From Lichenibacterium minor (GTDB lineage: Bacteria > Pseudomonadota > Alphaproteobacteria > Rhizobiales > Beijerinckiaceae), in NCBI RefSeq assembly GCF_004137685.1, contig NZ_QYBB01000023.1, forward strand, positions 23,269 through 87,268: a DNA stretch of 64,000 bases. Reading direction: 5' to 3'. A program made the position numbers and the translations under genes. Below, piece by piece: positions 14,959 through 24,368 of the stretch. The first letter of the stretch is position 1, and every line of letters begins with the position of its first letter. The notes beneath the pieces are model-generated. The model worked only from the letters and a program-made list of their open reading frames with translations. It was not told where the DNA came from and made no database searches.

Positions 14959-16143
14959 ATGCGGCAGGGTTGGAGATGGTACGGGCCGGACGCTTTCGTT
15001 TCGCTCGACGACGTGCGCCAGGCCGGCGCGACCGACATCGTGTCGGCGCTGCACGCCGTGCCGATCGGCGAAGCCTGGTCCCGCGCCGCGGTGGCGGAGC
15101 GCAAGCAGCTCATCGAGGCCACGCCCCCCGGCCGCACGCCGCTCCGCTGGTCCTGCGTCGAAAGCATCCCGATCCCGGACGCGGTGAAGCGCCGCGGCGG
15201 CGCGGCCAAGGCCGAGATCGAGAGCTGGATCGCCTCGCTCGAAGCGGTGGCGGACTGCGAGATCGACACGATCTGCTACAACTTCATGCCGGTGGTCGAC
15301 TGGACGCGCACCGACATCGACCACGTGCTGCCGACCGGCGCGACCGCGATGCGCTTCGACCAGGACCGCTTCGCCGCCTTCGACCTCCACATCCTGCGCC
15401 GCCCCGGCGCCGAGGCGGACTATTCCGAAGCCGATCGGGCGCGGGCGCGGGCCGCCTTCGACGCCATGCCGGACGAGGGCGTCGCCGAGCTGACCCGGAC
15501 CATCGCGTCGGCGCTGCCCGGATCGACGACGGAGCCCATGACGGTGGACGGGTTCCGCGACAAGCTCGACCAATATCGCGAGGTCGACGCCGCGCGGCTG
15601 CGCCGGCACCTGATCGAGTTCCTCGCCGCCGTGACCCCCGCCGCGGAAGCGCGCGGCGTGACGCTGACGCTGCACCCGGACGACCCGCCGCGCCCGCTGT
15701 TCGGCCTGCCGCGCGTGGCCTCGACGGGCGACGACTATGCGGCGCTGTTCGAGGCCGTGCCGTCGCGGGCGAACGGCATGTGCTTCTGCACCGGGTCGCT
15801 CGGCGTGCGGGCCGACAACGACCTGCCCGCCATCGCCCGCCGCTTCGCGGACCGGATCGGCTTCGCGCACCTTCGGGCGACGAAGCGCGAAGCCGACCCG
15901 CGCTCGTTCCACGAATCCGATCACCTCGACGGGGACGTCGACATGGTGGCGGTGCTGCGCGAGCTGGTGGCGGCCGAGGGGCGTCGGGGGGGCCCGATCC
16001 TGTTCCGCCCCGACCACGGCCACCGCATGCTCGACGACCTCGCCAAACCCGTCAGCCCCGGCTACCCCGCGATCGGGCGCTTGAAGGGTCTTGCGGAGCT
16101 GCGCGGCATCCTCCACGCGATCGGGGCGAAGCCGCACGCCTGA
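14959..16143 (+). CDS. uxuA: Mannonate dehydratase
   Basis: 394 residues, typical UxuA TIM-barrel enzyme that dehydrates D-mannonate to 2-keto-3-deoxygluconate with Fe2+/Mn2+. Characteristic segments are MRQGWRWYGPDAFVSLDDVR, GATDIVSALH, ICYNFMPVVDWTRTD, LTLHPDDPPRPLFGLPR, MCFCTGSLG, FAHLRATKR, SFHESDHLDGDVDM and FRPDHGHRML, containing the metal-binding His/Cys residues. The ATG is seven bases downstream of AAGGAG, ten bases after the regulator stop. With uxaC and uxuB from the divergent operon it completes the glucuronate branch. No KDG kinase or KDPG aldolase is in the window, so later steps must be encoded elsewhere. Confidence 0.95.
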   Translation: MRQGWRWYGPDAFVSLDDVRQAGATDIVSALHAVPIGEAWSRAAVAERKQLIEATPPGRTPLRWSCVESIPIPDAVKRRGGAAKAEIESWIASLEAVADCEIDTICYNFMPVVDWTRTDIDHVLPTGATAMRFDQDRFAAFDLHILRRPGAEADYSEADRARARAAFDAMPDEGVAELTRTIASALPGSTTEPMTVDGFRDKLDQYREVDAARLRRHLIEFLAAVTPAAEARGVTLTLHPDDPPRPLFGLPRVASTGDDYAALFEAVPSRANGMCFCTGSLGVRADNDLPAIARRFADRIGFAHLRATKREADPRSFHESDHLDGDVDMVAVLRELVAAEGRRGGPILFRPDHGHRMLDDLAKPVSPGYPAIGRLKGLAELRGILHAIGAKPHA

Positions 16144-16153
16144 CCACCGCGCC

Positions 16154-16768
16154 TCAGGGATACAGGCGCTGCTTGGCCCAGGGGCCTTCCGTGCCGCCGC
16201 GGCGGAACACGATCCGGTCGTGCAAGCGGTTGGCGCGGTCGGCCCAGAACTCGATCTGGTACGGCTTGACGCGGAAGCCGTGCCAATAGGCGGGGCGGGG
16301 GATGGGCCGGTCGCGGTAGTCCGCTTCGAGCGCGGCCACGCGGTCTTCCAGCGTCGCGCGGCTGTCGAGCGGGCGCGACTGCTGGCTCGCGATGGCGCCG
16401 ATGCGGGAGCGGGGGTGCCGGCTGTCGAAGTAGGCGTCGGATTCGGCGTCGGACACGGATTCCACCGACCCGCGCACGCGGATCTGGCGGTTCAGGCTCT
16501 TCCAGTAGAGGACGAAGGCCGCTTCGGCATGTGCGGCCAGCTCCTCGCCCTTGGCGCTTTCGGCGTTGGTGTAGAAGGTGAAGCCGCGCGGGTCCTTGCC
16601 CTTGAGCAACACGGTGCGGACGTCCGGCCGCCCGTCGCGGTCCACCGTGGCGAGCTGGATCGCGTTGGGGTCGCGCGGCTCGCTGGCCGTCGCTTCCGCC
16701 ATCCAGGCGTCGAACAGGGCGTCGGGGTCGTCCGAAAGGGTGAAGTCACCCGAATTTAACGCGCTCAC
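16154..16768 (-). CDS. pdxH: Pyridoxamine 5'-phosphate oxidase
   Basis: 204 residues with a GTG start. FMN-dependent oxidase that makes pyridoxal 5'-phosphate from PNP or PMP, the last step of vitamin B6 synthesis and salvage. Family segments are FDAWMAEA, EPRDPNAIQLATVD, RPDVRTVLLKG, FTFYTNAESAKGEEL, FVLYWKSLNRQIRVRG, RHPRSRIGAIASQQS, and the C-terminal FWADRANRLHDRIVFRR ending in RLYP. A longer frame starts at an ATG at 16849, but the GTG at 16768 has GAAGG seven bases upstream and gives the usual family length, while the extra 27 residues look non-coding. It is convergent with uxuA, ten bases away. Confidence 0.92.
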   Translation of the reverse strand: MSALNSGDFTLSDDPDALFDAWMAEATASEPRDPNAIQLATVDRDGRPDVRTVLLKGKDPRGFTFYTNAESAKGEELAAHAEAAFVLYWKSLNRQIRVRGSVESVSDAESDAYFDSRHPRSRIGAIASQQSRPLDSRATLEDRVAALEADYRDRPIPRPAYWHGFRVKPYQIEFWADRANRLHDRIVFRRGGTEGPWAKQRLYP

Positions 16769-16810
16769 GCTAAGTCCTTCCGTGTCGTTGCGGGTGGGGG
16801 GGGGCGGGCG

Positions 16811-17326
16811 GTGAAGCGAAGGTTGCGTTGCCGTCCCCGGGACCCCCACACCGATCTAATCCGCCCCCCGGAGCCGAACAACCGCGCGCGGCATCGCGTC
16901 GGCGGTGCGGCCTGCCGGTGCGCCGCGGTGGCGCTCCTGGCCGTCGCGACCTCGGCCTGCTCGCTGTCGATCCCGATCTCCGGCATCGAGGCCGACGACA
17001 CGCCGACGGGTGGCATCGACCGCACCGTCGCGCTGCTGTCGCCCTCGCTCGACCGGGAAGACCTGCGTCGCGCCCGCGCCGCCATGGCGGTGGCGCTCGA
17101 TCCCCAGGGCGACGGCGCGCGCTCCGCGTGGCGGAACGCGCAGACCGGCTCCCACGGCGCCTTCACGGCCGCGGCCCCGCCCTTCGCGGACCACGACCGC
17201 GTGTGCCGTCGCTTCTCCGGCGAGGTGACGCCGCTCGGCGGAAAGGAACGGCGCCTGTCGGGCTCGGCGTGCCGCGACGGGGACGGAACCTGGGTGATGC
17301 GGGCGGGAGAAAGCGGCAAAGCCTGA
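16811..17326 (+). CDS. Small lipoprotein, RT0821/Lpp0805-type surface protein
   Basis: About 171 residues from a GTG; the start is uncertain because no ATG is in frame. A hydrophobic stretch ending VALLAVATSACS provides a lipobox with the lipidated cysteine near residue 50. The C-terminal part (LSGSACRDGDGTWVMR) resembles the short conserved tail of alphaproteobacterial RT0821/Lpp0805 family surface proteins, in which a core of Cys-containing strands follows a charged linker. The first 30 residues before the hydrophobic segment are Arg/Pro-rich and may not be translated. Predicted to sit in the outer membrane; no function is known. It is divergent from pdxH and precedes the dnaJ-like gene by 139 bases. 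Confidence 0.6.
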   Translation: MKRRLRCRPRDPHTDLIRPPEPNNRARHRVGGAACRCAAVALLAVATSACSLSIPISGIEADDTPTGGIDRTVALLSPSLDREDLRRARAAMAVALDPQGDGARSAWRNAQTGSHGAFTAAAPPFADHDRVCRRFSGEVTPLGGKERRLSGSACRDGDGTWVMRAGESGKA

Positions 17327-17378
17327 GCGGACGCGCGTCGATCGGCCCGCGCCATCCTGCCGAGCGCCGGCCGCGCGG

Positions 17379-17407
17379 CTTGCTGCCGCGGGCTTTCGGC
17401 CCCATGT
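17379..17407 (+). promoter_or_regulatory. Sigma-32-like heat-shock promoter before the DnaJ gene
   Basis: CTTG at 17379-17382, three bases, a 14-base spacer and then CCCCATGT at 17400-17407 reproduce the enterobacterial RpoH consensus CTTGNNN-N13-15-CCCCATNT. It lies about 60 bases upstream of the DnaJ-family ATG, and the gene type (co-chaperone) is what a heat-shock sigma factor controls. The match is by eye. Confidence 0.5.
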
Positions 17408-17465
17408 CCAGCGCGACAGGTTTCTCGACGCGCCGCACCGGCGCGCGCCCGCCACGAGTCACGAG

Positions 17466-18392
17466 ATGCGCGATCCCTACACGGTCCTCGGCGTTTCCAA
17501 GTCGGCCGACGCCGCCGAGGTCAAGAAGGCGTTCCGCAAGCTCGCCAAGAAATACCACCCCGACCAGAGCAAGGAGCCCAAGGCCAAGGAGCGGTTCACC
17601 GAGGTGAACAGCGCCTACGAGATCCTGGGCGACGAGGCCAAGCGCAGGCAGTTCGATGCCGGCGAGATCGACGCCGAAGGCAAGCCCCGCTACGGCGGCT
17701 TCGCGGGCGGGCAGGGGGCCGGCGGCTTCGACGCCGGTGACTTCGGCGGCGGCTCGCCCTTCGGCCGGGGTGGCGGGCGCGCAGGCGGCTTCGACCCATC
17801 GGACATCTTCGACATGCTCAACGGCGGCATGCGGGGCGGCCGCCGCGCCGCGCCGCAGCCGACCCGGGGCGAAGACGTGACGGCGTCCGTCGCGGTGCCG
17901 CTCGAGGATGCCGTCAAGGGCGGCACCGCGCGGGTGACGCTGCCCACGGGCCGGACGCTGGACGTCAGGATCCCCGCCGGGATCGAGGAGGGCAAGGCCA
18001 TCCGGCTGAAGGGCCAGGGCCACGACAGCCCCACCGGCGGCGCCGCCGGCGACGCCCTGGTGACGGTGCGCTACGCACCCCACCGGCAGTTCCACATCGA
18101 GGGGCGCGACCTCAGGCTCGACCTGCCCGTGACCCTCTACGAGGCGGTGCTGGGCGGCACGGTCCCGGTCGCCACGCTCGACGGGACGGTCGAGATCACC
18201 TTGCCGCCCGGCGCCAACAAGGGCCGCACCTTGCGGCTGCGCGGCAAGGGGATGCCCGGCCCGAACGGCGCCGGCGACCTCCTGGTCACGCCGCGGGTCG
18301 CCCTGCCGGAACGGCCTGACGCCGATCTCGAAGCCCTCGCCAAGCGGTGGCGCGACGAGCACCCCTACGACCCGCGCGCCGTCAAGGTCTAG
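17466..18392 (+). CDS. DnaJ-family co-chaperone, class B (CbpA-like)
   Basis: 308 residues. An N-terminal J domain (1-70) has the HPD tripeptide in KKYHPDQSKE, which stimulates DnaK ATPase, and ends with YEILGDEAKRRQFDAGE. It is followed by a Gly/Phe-rich linker (about 75-135). Two C-terminal beta-domains bind client protein (RGEDVTASVAVPLEDAVKGG, LDVRIPAGIEEGKAIRLKGQG, TVEITLPPGANKGRTLRLRGKG, GDLLVTPRVALP). The cysteine zinc fingers of true DnaJ are absent, so it is the CbpA/class B type that can also bind curved DNA. The sigma-32-like promoter upstream supports stress induction. It is convergent with the histidine kinase gene. Confidence 0.92.
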   Translation: MRDPYTVLGVSKSADAAEVKKAFRKLAKKYHPDQSKEPKAKERFTEVNSAYEILGDEAKRRQFDAGEIDAEGKPRYGGFAGGQGAGGFDAGDFGGGSPFGRGGGRAGGFDPSDIFDMLNGGMRGGRRAAPQPTRGEDVTASVAVPLEDAVKGGTARVTLPTGRTLDVRIPAGIEEGKAIRLKGQGHDSPTGGAAGDALVTVRYAPHRQFHIEGRDLRLDLPVTLYEAVLGGTVPVATLDGTVEITLPPGANKGRTLRLRGKGMPGPNGAGDLLVTPRVALPERPDADLEALAKRWRDEHPYDPRAVKV

Positions 18393-18428
18393 GGCGGATC
18401 GGCGGCTCCCCCGGCAGGGCGCCGCGTT

Positions 18429-18442
18429 CGGGTCGCGACCCG
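18429..18442. terminator. Short palindrome between convergent dnaJ-like and kinase genes
   Basis: CGGGTCGCGACCCG is a perfect 14-bp palindrome in the 57-base gap between two converging genes. It lacks a U tract and a proper loop, so terminator function is only suggested by position. Confidence 0.3.
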
Positions 18443-18449
18443 CTCGGCC

Positions 18450-20006
<1,557 letters not shown>

Positions 20007-20176
20007 GGTTCGACACACTCACCGACGCGATACGCCTCATCGACACGATGGGGGGGAAAGCTTAATGGAGGGCTCACGCGGGTCTCACGATTGCCACCGA
20101 ACGGCCATCCGACCATCTCACCGCCGCCGTGTCGCCCTCGTGGCGAGGGCGGGCCCTCCGGCTCCGACCGACCGCC

Positions 20177-20185
20177 TTATCCACA
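20177..20185 (+). promoter_or_regulatory. Exact DnaA box upstream of the UDG-family gene
   Basis: TTATCCACA matches the consensus DnaA box at all nine positions and lies nine bases before the ATG of the following gene. In DNA this GC-rich an exact copy by chance is unlikely but not excluded. Confidence 0.4.
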
Positions 20186-20194
20186 AGTATCGCC

Positions 20195-20836
20195 ATGGAT
20201 CCCGACGCCGACGCGCTCCCCTTCCCGGCGTTGACGGAAGCGATGCGGCGGTGCCGGATCTGCGTCGAGCGCCCCCGCATCGCGCCGCTGCCCCACGAGC
20301 CGCGCCCCATCTTCCAGGTCGACGCTGGCGTGCGGTTGGTCATCGCCAGTCAGGCGCCGGGCATCCGCGCCCACGTGAGCGGCGTGCCGTTCCAGGACCC
20401 GTCCGGCGTGCGCCTCCGGCAATGGATGGCGCTGGACGAGGCGCGGTTCTACGATCCCCGGCGCGTCGCGATCCTGCCGATGGGCTTCTGCTTCCCCGGC
20501 CACGACGCCCAGAAGGGGGACCTGCCGCCGCGGCCGGAATGCCGCCCGGCATGGCACGATGCCGTCTTCGCCGGGCTGCCCGCCGTCGAAACCATCCTGG
20601 CCATCGGGCTTCACGCCATCCGCTACCACGCCCCGCGCCTCGGCGTCCCGCGGCCGGCCGGGCAGGGGCTCGGCGAAACGGTGGCGGACTGGCGCCGCTA
20701 CTTCGAGCGCCCCGCGCCCCGCATGCTGCCGATGCCTCACCCGTCCTGGCGCAACAGCGCGTGGCTGAAGCGAAACCCGTGGTTCGAGGCCGAACTGCTT
20801 CCCGTGCTGCGCGCCGAGGTGCGGCGGCTGGCATGA
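20195..20836 (+). CDS. Uracil-DNA glycosylase family protein
   Basis: 213 residues of the UDG superfamily group often annotated uracil-DNA glycosylase family. An N-terminal pair of cysteines (RRCRICVERP) is followed by the motif-1 region VIASQAPGIRAHVSGVPFQDPSGVRLRQWM, in which the usual GEAPG becomes SQAPG. Later come ILPMGFCFPGHDAQKGDLPPRPECRPAWHD, ILAIGLHAIRYH and the motif-2 region MLPMPHPSWRNSAWLKRNPWFE. These proteins may remove uracil from DNA or may have lost that activity; the substrate is unproven. An earlier GTG at 20129 is rejected because its extra residues look non-coding and the ATG at 20195 matches family length. It is divergent from the histidine kinase gene. Confidence 0.82.
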   Translation: MDPDADALPFPALTEAMRRCRICVERPRIAPLPHEPRPIFQVDAGVRLVIASQAPGIRAHVSGVPFQDPSGVRLRQWMALDEARFYDPRRVAILPMGFCFPGHDAQKGDLPPRPECRPAWHDAVFAGLPAVETILAIGLHAIRYHAPRLGVPRPAGQGLGETVADWRRYFERPAPRMLPMPHPSWRNSAWLKRNPWFEAELLPVLRAEVRRLA

Positions 20837-20897
20837 CGGGATCCCGCGCGGGCCGCGGGCATTGTCGGGCAGCGGCAGGCTGCGGCGGAGACGCGCG

Positions 20898-22988
20898 ATG
20901 ACGGACAGGACCGACCTTCCCACGCTGGCCTCGCCCGACGACGATCCCTGGATCTGGCTCGAGGAGATCGAAGGGCAGCGCGCCACCGCCTGGGTCGACG
21001 GGCGCACCGCCGACACGGTGCGGCGCTTCGGCGGCCCGCGCCGGGACGCCGAAGCCGCCGCCCTGGCGGCGCTGATGGACCGGCCCGACAAGATCCCCGG
21101 CGTCACGCGGCGCGGCGAGCACCTTTACAACTTCTGGCAGGATGCCGCGAACCCGCGGGGCCTGTGGCGGCGGACCACGCTCGCCTCCTACCTGCGACCC
21201 GCGCCGGACTGGGAGATCGTCCTCGACGTCGACGCCCTGGCGAGGGCCGAAGGCGAGGATTGGGTCTATGCCGGCGCCGCCGTCGAGCCGGAACGGCGCG
21301 AGCGGGCCATCCTGCGCCTGTCGCGGGGCGGCAGCGACGCCGTGGTGCTGCGGGAGTTCGACGTCCCGTCGCGCGGCTTCGTCGCGGGCGGCTTCGCAGC
21401 GCCCGAAGCCAAGGGCGGGACCGCCTGGGTCGATCGCGACACGCTGCTGCTGTTCACCACGCTTCCGAGCGCGTCGGGTGTCGAAACGTCGACGCGGTCC
21501 GGCTACAGCCGCACGGTCCGCCTGTGGCGCCGCGGGTCGGCGATCGCCGACGCGCCCGTGGTGTTCGCGGTCGACGCGGCGTCGATGGCGGCGCAGGCTT
21601 TCGTGGACCGGAGCGGGGCCGAGCCGCGCATCTGGTTCACCGAAGCCATCGCTTTCTTCGACCATGCGGGCTGGCTCGGCGACCCGTCCGGCCCGAAGCA
21701 CAGGCTCGACCTCCCCACCGACGCCCAATGGGACGTCCACGGCGACGTCCTGCTCGTGAAGCCCCGGACGCCGTTCGGCGTCTCTGGCCGCACCCACCCG
21801 CCCGATACCCTGCTGGCCTTCCCGCTGTCGGGTTTCCTCGCCGGCGAACGGTCCTGCGACGTCCTCTTCGAGCCCGCGCCGCGCCGCTCGCTCGAAGCCT
21901 TCTTCTGGACCGGCGACCGCCTCGTCCTGTCGGTCCTCGACGACCTCGTGCCGCGCTTCGCGCTCCTGTCCCGCGCCGGGGACCGGTGGGAGCGCCGCGA
22001 CCTCGACATGCTCCCGTCGGTCGGCGTGGTCGACCTCAGGACGCTCGACGCCGAAGCGGAGGACAGCGACGGGACCCTGGTGGTGTCTTCGCAGGATCCC
22101 GTGACCCCGTCGCGGACGATGCTGTTCCAGGCTTTCGGCGACGGCCCCTTTCCGTCCCCCACCGTGGTCAAGGCCAGCCCCGCGGGGTTCGACGCATCCG
22201 GCCTCGTCGTGACGCGCCACGAGGCCGTCTCGACCGACGGGGAGCGCATCCCCTACACGCAGACCGGCCCGGCCGGCGACACCGGGGACGCACCCGTCCA
22301 CCTCAGCGGCTACGGCGGCTTCGCGGTGTCGACGCTGCCCCATTACCGCCTCGCCGCCGGCAAGCTGTGGCTGGAACGGGGCGGCACGACCGTCACGGCC
22401 AACATCCGCGGCGGCGGCGAGTTCGGCACGCGGTGGCACGAGGCCGGGCGGCGGGAAGGCAAGCGGCTCGCCCACGACGATTTCGCGGCCGTGGCGGCAG
22501 ACCTCGTGCGCCGCGGCGTGACGCGCCCGGGCCGCATCGCCGCCGAAGGCGGGTCGAACGGCGGACTGCTCATCGCCAACATGCTGACGCGCTACCCGGA
22601 GCGCTTCGGCGCCCTGTTCTGCACCATCCCGCTGATCGACATGCGCCGCTATTCCAAGCTGCTCGCCGGCGCCAGCTGGGTGGCGGAATACGGCGACCCG
22701 GACGTTCCGGAGGATTGGGCCTTTCTCGGGCCCCTGTCGGCCTATCACGCCGCCGAGCCGGGCCGGCCCTATCCGCCGACCCTCATCGCCACGACGCGGC
22801 GCGACGACCGCGTCCACCCCGGCCATGCCCGGAAGATGGCGGCCAAGCTGCAGGCCATGGGCTACCCGGCCCACCTCTACGAGCCGGCGGCGGGCGGCCA
22901 CGGCTATGGCAAGGACAATGCGGAGCGCGCCGCCTTCGTGGCGCTCGGCTACGGCTTCCTGCGCCGCTCCATCGGCTGGGAGGGCTGA
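20898..22988 (+). CDS. Prolyl oligopeptidase family serine peptidase (S9A)
   Basis: 696 residues without a signal peptide, so cytoplasmic. The N-terminal part (about 15-400) forms the seven-bladed propeller region, beginning DDPWIWLEEIEGQRATAWV. The C-terminal alpha/beta hydrolase contains YGGFAVS, NIRGGGEFG, the nucleophile Ser in EGGSNGGLLIANML, the Asp in TTRRDDRVHPGHARKM, and the His in AAGGHGYGKDN. The family cleaves short proline-containing peptides, or after basic residues for oligopeptidase B relatives. EGGSNGG and RGGGEFG are closest to the prolyl endopeptidase type. The ATG at 20898 has CGGAG seven bases upstream and is preferred over an in-frame start at 20862. It stands alone between convergent and codirectional unrelated genes. 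Confidence 0.92.
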   Translation: MTDRTDLPTLASPDDDPWIWLEEIEGQRATAWVDGRTADTVRRFGGPRRDAEAAALAALMDRPDKIPGVTRRGEHLYNFWQDAANPRGLWRRTTLASYLRPAPDWEIVLDVDALARAEGEDWVYAGAAVEPERRERAILRLSRGGSDAVVLREFDVPSRGFVAGGFAAPEAKGGTAWVDRDTLLLFTTLPSASGVETSTRSGYSRTVRLWRRGSAIADAPVVFAVDAASMAAQAFVDRSGAEPRIWFTEAIAFFDHAGWLGDPSGPKHRLDLPTDAQWDVHGDVLLVKPRTPFGVSGRTHPPDTLLAFPLSGFLAGERSCDVLFEPAPRRSLEAFFWTGDRLVLSVLDDLVPRFALLSRAGDRWERRDLDMLPSVGVVDLRTLDAEAEDSDGTLVVSSQDPVTPSRTMLFQAFGDGPFPSPTVVKASPAGFDASGLVVTRHEAVSTDGERIPYTQTGPAGDTGDAPVHLSGYGGFAVSTLPHYRLAAGKLWLERGGTTVTANIRGGGEFGTRWHEAGRREGKRLAHDDFAAVAADLVRRGVTRPGRIAAEGGSNGGLLIANMLTRYPERFGALFCTIPLIDMRRYSKLLAGASWVAEYGDPDVPEDWAFLGPLSAYHAAEPGRPYPPTLIATTRRDDRVHPGHARKMAAKLQAMGYPAHLYEPAAGGHGYGKDNAERAAFVALGYGFLRRSIGWEG

Positions 22989-23023
22989 CACCGGCGGTCG
23001 AGGGTTCACACCGCCGGCCACGA

Positions 23024-24277
23024 TCACCCGCCGACCAGGAACGCCTTATTGAACGTGTGGTCGGCCTCGGGCGGCGGGGGCGGGAACGGCGCGGCCAGTT
23101 CGATCGCGTGCAGGGCCAGCGCGTCAAGCTGGGCGTTTCCGCTGCTCTGCACGATGCCGAGGCCGGTCAGCTTTCCGGCGTCGTCCACCGTGAAGGTGAT
23201 GGCGACATTGCCGCTCAAGCGCTGCGCGAAGGCCGTGCGGGCGAGCTCGACCTGGGCCTGGCGGATGCGGCCCTGGACCACGCCCGCGTAGGCGGCGTTG
23301 ATCTGCGCCGTCGCATTGCCCGCCAGCACCGAGCGGAAGCTCATGGGCATCGCGGCCGCGTCCATCGGCAGGGCCGCGGCCAGCTTGTCGGCGGTGCTCG
23401 GCACCTTGGCGACTGTGGGCGGCGAGGGCCTGTCGACCGGGGCCGGAGCCTTGGCCGGGCTGGGCACGCTCGACGCCGCCGTCGGATCGCCCGTGGTCAG
23501 CACCTGGGGCACGGCGGCGGGCCGTGCTTCGCGGGTCGCCTGATCCGCCTGGTGCTCGTCGGGCACGAGGTTGGCGGCCTTGTTGTCCCGATCCTGCGTG
23601 GCGGCTCGGGCCGCGTCGGGCGGCGGCGCGACGAGCTTCGGGGGCGCCGTCTCGCCAGGCGGGGCCGCCGCGGTCGGCTTGCCGGCGTCTGTCGGGCTCG
23701 GCGCCGGTTGGCGCGGCGGCGACGGGGGCACCGGGGACGGCGGCGACAGCGCGGCCGCGAGCTTCGCGTCCTGCGTCGGGGCCGGCGGCTTCTGCTGGGG
23801 CCGCGCGGGCACGGGGCTCGGCGTCTCCGACGACGCGGGCTTCGCCGCACCCGCCTTGGCGTCCGCCACCGGGCCCGCGCCCCCGTTCCCTCGCTCGGCA
23901 CCCTTCGTCGCCGCGGTCGCCGACGCTGGCTTCGGGACCTCGTGGACCACCTCCACGGGGATCTCGACCTCGCGCTGGGTTTCGGCGTCGCGAAAGGACA
24001 GGAGATAGAAGAAGGCGGCCGCCAGCGCGACATGGACCAGGATGGCGCCGCCGCCGAAACCCACCAGGCCGCCCGCCCGCTCCCGCCACCCGCGCCGGGC
24101 GGCGCGCTGCAGGATGTGGCGGGGGACGAGGTCGAGGCGGGGCGCCGGCTCGTGCAGCGCCTGCAGGTGCGGGGCATCCCCGAGCCGCGCATCCGGGGGC
24201 ACGTCGGCGGAGGTCGGCCCGGACGCGTCGATCGAGATCAGGCCGTTGCTCCGTCGGCAGGCGAAGGGGGGCGGCAT
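23024..24277 (-). CDS. TonB-like energy transducer with Pro/Ala-rich linker
   Basis: 417 residues. The cytoplasmic N-terminus (about 70 residues) precedes one transmembrane helix (GLVGFGGGAILVHVALAAAFFYLL). It then has EIPVEVV and a long, low-complexity Pro/Ala/Lys-rich periplasmic linker (about 115-310) typical of TonB. A folded C-terminal domain resembles TonB/TolA, with RIRQAQVELARTAFAQRLSGNVAITFTVDD, LGIVQSSGNAQLDALALHAI and FPPPP. It should transmit proton-motive force from ExbBD to outer-membrane receptors for iron or vitamins, or act in a Tol-like role. No exbB, exbD or receptor is in the window. It lies 91 bases after the aldolase at the end of the pentose phosphate operon, and whether it is co-transcribed is unclear. 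Confidence 0.8.
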   Translation of the reverse strand: MPPPFACRRSNGLISIDASGPTSADVPPDARLGDAPHLQALHEPAPRLDLVPRHILQRAARRGWRERAGGLVGFGGGAILVHVALAAAFFYLLSFRDAETQREVEIPVEVVHEVPKPASATAATKGAERGNGGAGPVADAKAGAAKPASSETPSPVPARPQQKPPAPTQDAKLAAALSPPSPVPPSPPRQPAPSPTDAGKPTAAAPPGETAPPKLVAPPPDAARAATQDRDNKAANLVPDEHQADQATREARPAAVPQVLTTGDPTAASSVPSPAKAPAPVDRPSPPTVAKVPSTADKLAAALPMDAAAMPMSFRSVLAGNATAQINAAYAGVVQGRIRQAQVELARTAFAQRLSGNVAITFTVDDAGKLTGLGIVQSSGNAQLDALALHAIELAAPFPPPPPEADHTFNKAFLVGG

Positions 24278-24368
24278 CGCGCCCCGGCCGCCGCTGCCGC
24301 GTTTCGGTGGGGCAGCCCCGCGGACGTCGGGACGCCCGCGGGGCCGAAGTCCGAGTCGAAGCGGGCCT

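Noticed and set aside
6..16143. Search for CRISPR arrays, integrases, transposases and attachment sites
   Set aside because: No regularly spaced repeats or mobile-element proteins were found in this part or in the rest of the window; the tRNA-Leu shows no flanking integrase or duplicated 3' end.
16769..16849. Longer PdxH start at an ATG at 16849
   Set aside because: The GTG at 16768 has GAAGG at good spacing and gives the normal family length; the extra residues are Pro/Arg-rich and overlap the divergent lipoprotein gene start.
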